Positions 58,361-64,000 of a stretch of DNA of 64,000 nt are shown piece after piece. Position numbers and translations under genes: made by a program. The notes under the pieces were generated by a model. That model was not told the origin of the DNA, did no database searches, and saw only the letters and a program-made list of their open reading frames with translations. The DNA is from Spirodela intermedia (lineage: Eukaryota > Streptophyta > Magnoliopsida > Alismatales > Araceae). Positions within the stretch are counted from its first letter, which is position 1, and each line of letters opens with the position of its first letter. The DNA lies in assembly GCA_902729315.2 (NCBI GenBank), contig LR746265.1:3390892-3454891 (forward strand), written 5' to 3'.

Positions 58361-61300
58361 ATGAATGGCGGTTCCACGCCGGCGGGCAGAGCCGTCGCTG
58401 TTCACTTCGTCTGCGTGGTGGCGCTGGCGGCGGGGGGTTGGATCTCTCGGCATGTTTGCTCGTCTGGTCTTGTTTCTGAACCCGCGCGAGTGCTCCGCCT
58501 CCTCGTGGTAAGTTCAGATGAGAAGGGATGAGACGGTGAACCCTTCCTTCTTATGGCTGCCGATCCCATTAATTTTTAATATCTCTTTTTCTCTTCTGTC
58601 TATATAGGTGATCGAGTCGCCAGTGGTGATCATTGCTTACAGTTTGGTGCGATCTGATAAAGAGCGGACCTCGGTGAGGCCACAGCCTGCTCGGTTAATA
58701 CCTTAGATATTATTCACTGTAAATTTTCGTCCCGTTTATGCCTTACATTAACTTAATTTCTTTGCCAGTTCCTAAAGGCAGTTGGACGGGGATTTCTGGG
58801 GCTTCCCCTAGGTATACTGTTGCTGTTTTTCTGTCTGACCGATTTTTTCTGAATTCTTTGATGGCAATTTTTTTTAAAAAACTTTTTAAGGCGAGCATGG
58901 ACTGCCTTTTTCAGTAATGGCATTTTATTTTAAATTATCATTTCTATTTTTTTCTTTTTTTAGTGTTTTGGTAGTAATTTCATTACTATTTTTTACTCTT
59001 ATGCATTTGCATTCGTTTCTAGAATCTGTGTGGATGGGGATACAAGTTGGAACAACTATTTGGCTTAGTAATTTTGTGCAACCACATACGTGGCATACCT
59101 TCAAGTTCATTTGTCATACTGATGGCATCTTGTCCTGTGAGAAAATAAATTATCTTAAAAATCAGCCCGGATGCACACTATCACTTCGGCCAATAAAAAG
59201 CACAAGTGAGAAAGCACGATACAAACCAACTGCTGACTGGAAATCCTGCAGTTGAAACTAAGTGCTATCGTTTTATCTGTGGTTCCCTTATGCGGATATT
59301 TCCTTTGTTTATGTATCCTTTATGCATTCTTTGATTGTCTAGTGTCTACAGTTTTGGTCAGAAATGCTCTCTCAATCAGTGAAATCCATGGAGAAATTTC
59401 CGTGTCTTGATAGTTCTCAATCAATTTTACCTTGACAATCACTTTAGTTGCTGAATGATCTAGTATGAAATCAAGCTAATTGTATGTTACCATCTATGCT
59501 GTGATTAAATTTCTCTTCCCATTTTCATTCTCGGTCTATTCTCTAGATTAATTTCATTGCAATGTTGCTATATATTTATTTTCATAATTTCATAAACCAA
59601 TCCAAATTGCATTTTCTTGTATTTCCTCTCGTGGTATTTTCTCTCATCCTGCATATACATTTCTGAGGTTGATATTTGTTCCTCAATACAGGTGCTCTGC
59701 TGAACGCATTTGGAGCTATCGTTTTGGGTGCTCCTTTTTGGATCGAGTGAGTAGAACATTGTTCATTTCACCATAACAAGGAGCTAAACCAATTTTTTTT
59801 ATTTGGTTGAAGAACTTTAAGTATGTCCTATTTACATTTGCATGCATATTTTCTTTGTTCGCTTTTAATGGACCTTTGACAGGAATGGAATACCGTCTTT
59901 CCCAATTGTTCAAGAGTTGGCAATTATTTGTTGTACCCTACCCCTTTACCCATTGAAAAAATAAAGTGGCGGGAAAAAAAACGGCTTGCATCTGTAAAAT
60001 CCAGTTCCCCAACTGGTTGTAACCTAATTGCTACCCTTTTTCAAAAACTGCTGCCTTCCCCACAAAAGTATCATACATACCCTTGTATCAGAAACAAATT
60101 CAAGTTAGACCTTGTTGCATAATCATCATTGAATTTAAATTGGTTTCTTAAGAACTTACTGTCATGCAGGTACTTAAAACGGACGATTAATTGGTCCCTT
60201 TTGATGTCGCTCTTCACAGTGAGTAGATGATCTTTTTTTGGAATTTTTCTCTTATTGTTCTCTCTATTTATTTTTAATTAATTTGAAACGTTTTACAGCG
60301 TGAACACTAAAATCCAGTTTCCAAAGACCTTGGGATTCTCACATTTGACTGATTGGTGGTCTATGAATTTATCTTTGCTAATGAAGTTTTCTTATTACAT
60401 TCTCTAGTTTCCATATAATGAAAGCCACATGAAGGAATCTTGAAAGGAATGTACACGAGCATTATCTTTTGGTTTTGATAACTGAATCCTGTCATCTAAG
60501 ATAAAAGTTGGAATAAAGTTAAGACCATCGGATGATAAAGGGAAATATTTCAGCTTATATAGCACATGGAACAAAAAAACTTACAGAAATAGTTGGAATA
60601 TCATCGAGTTATTTTTTCCTTGTAAGGAGATTTCGAAAAACTATATGTTTTTTATCACTCTTGCATCGCATAGTATCCTCATCATATGTTAGCATACAAT
60701 CTGTATACTGTGCCTCTTCTCATCTGACCTTTTTTTTTCTGACAGTTTGTTCCAGCAGTTTGTGTTTTTGGCTATTCAAGGAAAGATTGGCTGCGCATAT
60801 TGGCTCTTGCCAAGTAAGTGACCTGTGCCACTACTGCATGGAATAAGTTTATATGTGGTGATTTAGTGTACATTTAGTCAGCAGATAATGTTTCTCCATA
60901 CAGATGCAGAAGGTTAACTATAGAACCAGATTTTATTTCTCTTGCTTCTCCTAACTAGTTTGACTGTGGAAACTAAAGGATGGTTATTGGGTGAAGTGCA
61001 TAAAAAGATTAGGCAGGGCTACGTCCTCCATGCCAGTCGTGATAATTTTATTTTCTATTTACAGGATGGCTAGGGTTGTTGATTATATGGTCAGCTTGCC
61101 GGCACATGGAGCTGTAATTGGTGCATGGTTTGGGGCTTGGCCAATGCCACTTGATTGGGAAAGGCCATGGCAGGTATAGATCCTAGGCTGGACAATGTTC
61201 ATGTTGTCTCTGTTGCACTACATAATATCTAAACTTTGAATGGGCTTGACATTAATTTTGTAACGATGCAATTAGCATGTTTTTTCACATCATTTTCATA

Positions 61301-62323
61301 TCATTTTCCTTGTACCACACTGGTTAACTAAAGATCATACCACCCTGCAGTTGCGTAACATAGTTTTGTGCCTTGGAAAAAGTTTTTATATAAAATGTTT
61401 TCTATTTTATTTCGGTATTTTATTTAATGCGAGAATGCATCTTTTCTTGATTGATTATCAGATAGAATCGGGTTTCCATTAAAATTAGTTTTTCCGTATT
61501 TTGGAGGACCATGCCCAGTAGTGGCGTAATGAGCAGCTGATTTCTTTAAAACTGACAAAAAAAAATATGGCTTTTAGTTTGTGTTTATATGTTTGGTGTT
61601 CTTGAAGCTTGTTGGCTCATTTCTTGAAGCTTGTTTGGTGTAATCAGGTTTATATGGCTTTAAAATATGATTTGTGCTCACTTTTCCTGGTTGAGAAATG
61701 GTGCTGGAGTCCAAAGCCGCTTGCACATTTTCACATTTAGTAGTATGATTTGACGTCTGGAGTATCAATGAAAACCTGATTAACAATAGTAGGATGCCTC
61801 CGCGATATTGTGTTTTCAATTGACAGGGAACTGAGACGTGCATATTCCACCCAAATTCATTAACAATTGTAATTTGTGATGGAAATCCCCCCAATATTTC
61901 TTTAAATAAGATAAATAGCTGATAACAAATTCCAGCTTTCCTGGTTTCTTAGGCCACCTGGAAACCTTTTAGTTACTATGAACTGTAGGGTTACTCAAGG
62001 TGGACAGAATTCACATTGATTGAAATCATCAAAGCTGCTGGGCAGTGATGACTGCTGCTGTTGAATAAGGGAATTAACTTACGTTAATGAAGTCCAAATT
62101 TAAATAGAATTAGCAAAATATTATCGTTCATGATTTTAGGCTCAGATTTATTCTTGAATCCATTTGTCCTAAATTCTGTTTTAAAGTCTGAATTGTATTC
62201 TCCCGATGACTGCAGGAATGGCCAATCTGTGTTACCTACGGCGCTGTTCTTGGTTATGTGGTTGGAGTGTTGGCATCACTTTCGTTTATTCTTTGCCAAA
62301 AGGTTCATAAAAAGGAAGATTAA
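58361..62323 (+). CDS. PIGF: GPI-anchor biosynthesis protein PIG-F
   Basis: Eight exons: 58361-58507, 58608-58673, 58769-58811, 59692-59746, 60170-60218, 60746-60813, 61065-61173 and 62216-62323, for 214 residues. PIG-F is a multispan ER membrane protein that stabilises the ethanolamine-phosphate transferases (PIG-O and GPI7/PIG-G) in the last steps of GPI assembly. Conserved blocks: VIESPVVIIAYSLVR; FLKAVGRGFLGLPLG; ALLNAFGAIVLGAP; YLKRTINWSLLMSLFTFVPA; and the family signature LPAHGAVIGAWFGAWPMPLD followed by WERPWQEWPICVTYG. It ends with a hydrophobic segment and a Lys-rich tail (HKKED) that resembles an ER-retention signal. Exon phases match throughout. The start at 58361 gives a first hydrophobic helix directly after a short polar N-terminus. 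Confidence 0.95.
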
Positions 62324-62905
62324 TTTTGGCCTGGCTCATCACCCCCTAGAAGGGCCATATTTTTCATGAATCCAAGCCCTGAACTGTACATACATTCAAG
62401 CGTTTGCAGAATGCGCAGGAAGGAAACCCCCCTGATGTGAGAGGAGACAAAATCTTACCAAATTTGGACGGATTTCCCAAATTTTCAGAAATTTTCCAAG
62501 CAGCTCGCCGTTTTTCTTTTTTTTCTTTTTTTTCTTTTTTTTTTGCCACGGTATCGTTATTTCAACTCTAATCTAATCTTTCTACTCTTAAACTAGTATG
62601 TAATGTGTGTATGAATGCGATTGTTTCCCCATTGAATTTAATGCTGTTGATGAATCGGAGACATCATTACCCCTCAAGATCATATGGTTGTCATTTCAGT
62701 GAAATGCATTAAAGGTTTAGGTTGAACTGGGCTTGCAGAGAAAGTTTAATTTTATTAAAATAAAAATATTTACTCGGTACCAGTTTCTTTGAAAAGCATT
62801 TATTTGGCAGCCATCTTCCATAGAAGCTGGAAGAGATGACCAGCACATGAAGGAATCACGGTAAAGTGGATTCCCTCTCTCTTTCCACCATCCTCTCGGC
62901 CTTGG
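62324..62905. other. Convergent 3' spacer between PIGF and the FKBP gene
   Basis: No gene. A (TTTTC)n-like stretch at about 62516-62545. Both genes end here. Confidence 0.6.
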
Positions 62906-64000
62906 CTACTTGGCTGCTGATGATACCACTTCCAAGAGCTCCACATTCAGCTCGAAGGTGGCACCTGGCTGCAAGACAAGAACACAATGGAGGTATTCAT
63001 ATGACCTAAAATCTTCAGAAAGCTATAGATGCAGTTAGATCAGGGCTTATTTACTTTTTCCCCGGCTTATTTTGACTTTTGATAATTATTAATTATTTTC
63101 TGAAGTGGTTTTTTTTTTCCTTTAGAAGTCAACTTTATTATGATGAGCCTGAAGGTAAGTTGCCATGCTTCCCTACTAGATCCTGGTAATATTATATATA
63201 TTCCAACTTGGGAAATAAAAATTGGGTTTACTTTAAAAGAAAATCAGATTTTTACCGGAATTTCGCTCATTCCCCTTTGACCATAGCCAATCTCAGGGGG
63301 CACGATGACGGTCCTCTGCATTATGAACATATAATTAGATGCTAATTGTTTGACAAAACCATGCAGGAAACTAGAATACAGACGTGGTGATCAGCTGGAC
63401 CTTTGATTGATTAAGTAAGATTTATTTTTTTGATTTTGTTTGACTATTATAAGTTTCAATAAAATTAGATACTGAAACTCTGTGAATTATCGGAACTACG
63501 GGTTTCATGAAAGAACCAGTAAAACAGTTGACTGCCGATGAGATCAGATCGTGGAGAAAGATGAAGATCTTGGTTCACCTTCCCTCCTACTCTCATCCCT
63601 TCGGTAATCTTGTACATGGCTGCTGGTGGTTTAGGAGCAGCCTGGGCAGAGAAGAGGCCGTTTGCATTGTCCGCGAAATCCCGCTTGCGTTCTTTCCCCG
63701 GCGTTGACCCGATGGTAAACTCGTATGGCTACTTAAGAACCGAAAGAGAATGTTAGCTCACGATCATCTTGACTCTCAGGAAGATGAACCGTCTTAGAAA
63801 AGACTGTTCCTTCAGAGTGTCTTCCATGGCCATCTCCAAAGTTTTTTTCCTGATATTTTTTGACGGAAATTGGCAATTTGAATGATTTTTTAGAGGCTGA
63901 ACCATGAAGATGCGTGTTCATACCTGGGCGATGATCCGATTGCCCGCCAGCAGCTTAGATTCTCTGCTCGAAACTGCTGTGATGCCGCGGTAGATGCAGT
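62906..64000 (-). CDS. FKBP-type immunophilin, 3' part (cut by window end)
   Basis: Four exons read leftward: 63924-64000 (incomplete), 63579-63728, 63256-63315 and 62906-62968, giving the last 116 residues. The fold is that of an FK506-binding protein: RGITAVSSRESKLLAGNRII, PYEFTIG, then MRVGGKRTVIVPPEIGYGQR and GATFELNVELLEVV. Between PYEFTIG and EGMRVGGK lies a segment of about 35 residues (GKERKRDFADNANGLFSAQ and APKPPAAMYKIT) where canonical FKBPs have the short VIxGW active-site motif. It resembles plastid-lumen FKBPs of the FKBP16 group, but the N-terminus with any transit peptide lies outside the window, so location and subgroup are inferred. Loss of the Trp suggests little isomerase activity. 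Confidence 0.92.

Overview
This is nuclear DNA of a flowering plant. Nearly every gene is split by GT-AG introns, there is a eukaryotic tRNA-Ile, (GA/CT)n microsatellites are abundant, and the gene families are angiosperm ones (alpha-expansin, STIG1-like, CDPK, clade D PP2C, OEP21, a PH-RCC1-FYVE-BRX protein). GC-rich first exons next to AT-rich introns would fit a monocot, but that is only an inference. I joined exons by hand from splice signals, reading phase and family motifs. All joined models keep an open frame.

Layout. 0-1.5 kb: an EXPA13-type expansin (+). 3.0-3.2 kb: a 5'-truncated histone H4 relic (-). 3.7-11.3 kb: a complete eight-exon ATG5 (+). 14.7-20.1 kb: a nine-exon PH-RCC1-FYVE-BRX gene (+). 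20.8-23.4 kb: a recent tandem duplication of a DC1 Cys/His-rich gene (-). 24.2-29.3 kb: quinolinate phosphoribosyltransferase (+). 30.4-32.0 kb: a PP2C (+). 32.5 kb: an intronless STIG1-like gene (+). 33.5 kb: an intronless protein of unknown function whose domain order recalls metazoan HEXIM (+). 35.3-37.6 kb: a small conserved helical protein (+). 38.2 kb: tRNA-Ile(AAT). 40.8 kb: a possible 58-residue membrane protein (-). 44.2-47.0 kb: a seven-exon CDPK (+). 47.3-47.7 kb: a collapsed IMP dehydrogenase pseudogene. 48.3-50.4 kb: an alpha/gamma-adaptin-binding p34 (AAGAB) homologue (+). 51.3-52.0 kb: an ATL RING-H2 gene (-). 54.5-58.0 kb: OEP21 (-), divergent from PIGF (58.4-62.3 kb, +). 62.9-64.0 kb: the 3' part of an FKBP gene (-), cut by the window end.

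The genes do not form a pathway or cluster. They are ordinary housekeeping and signalling genes in a gene-dense segment, separated by short intergenic spacers with microsatellites and a few gene relics. I found no CRISPR array, no intact transposable element and no clear novel multi-gene system. The most interesting candidates are the HEXIM-like protein at 33.5 kb, the DC1 tandem duplication with its growing minisatellite, the two pseudogenes, and a near-perfect 33-bp palindrome beside the tRNA gene.
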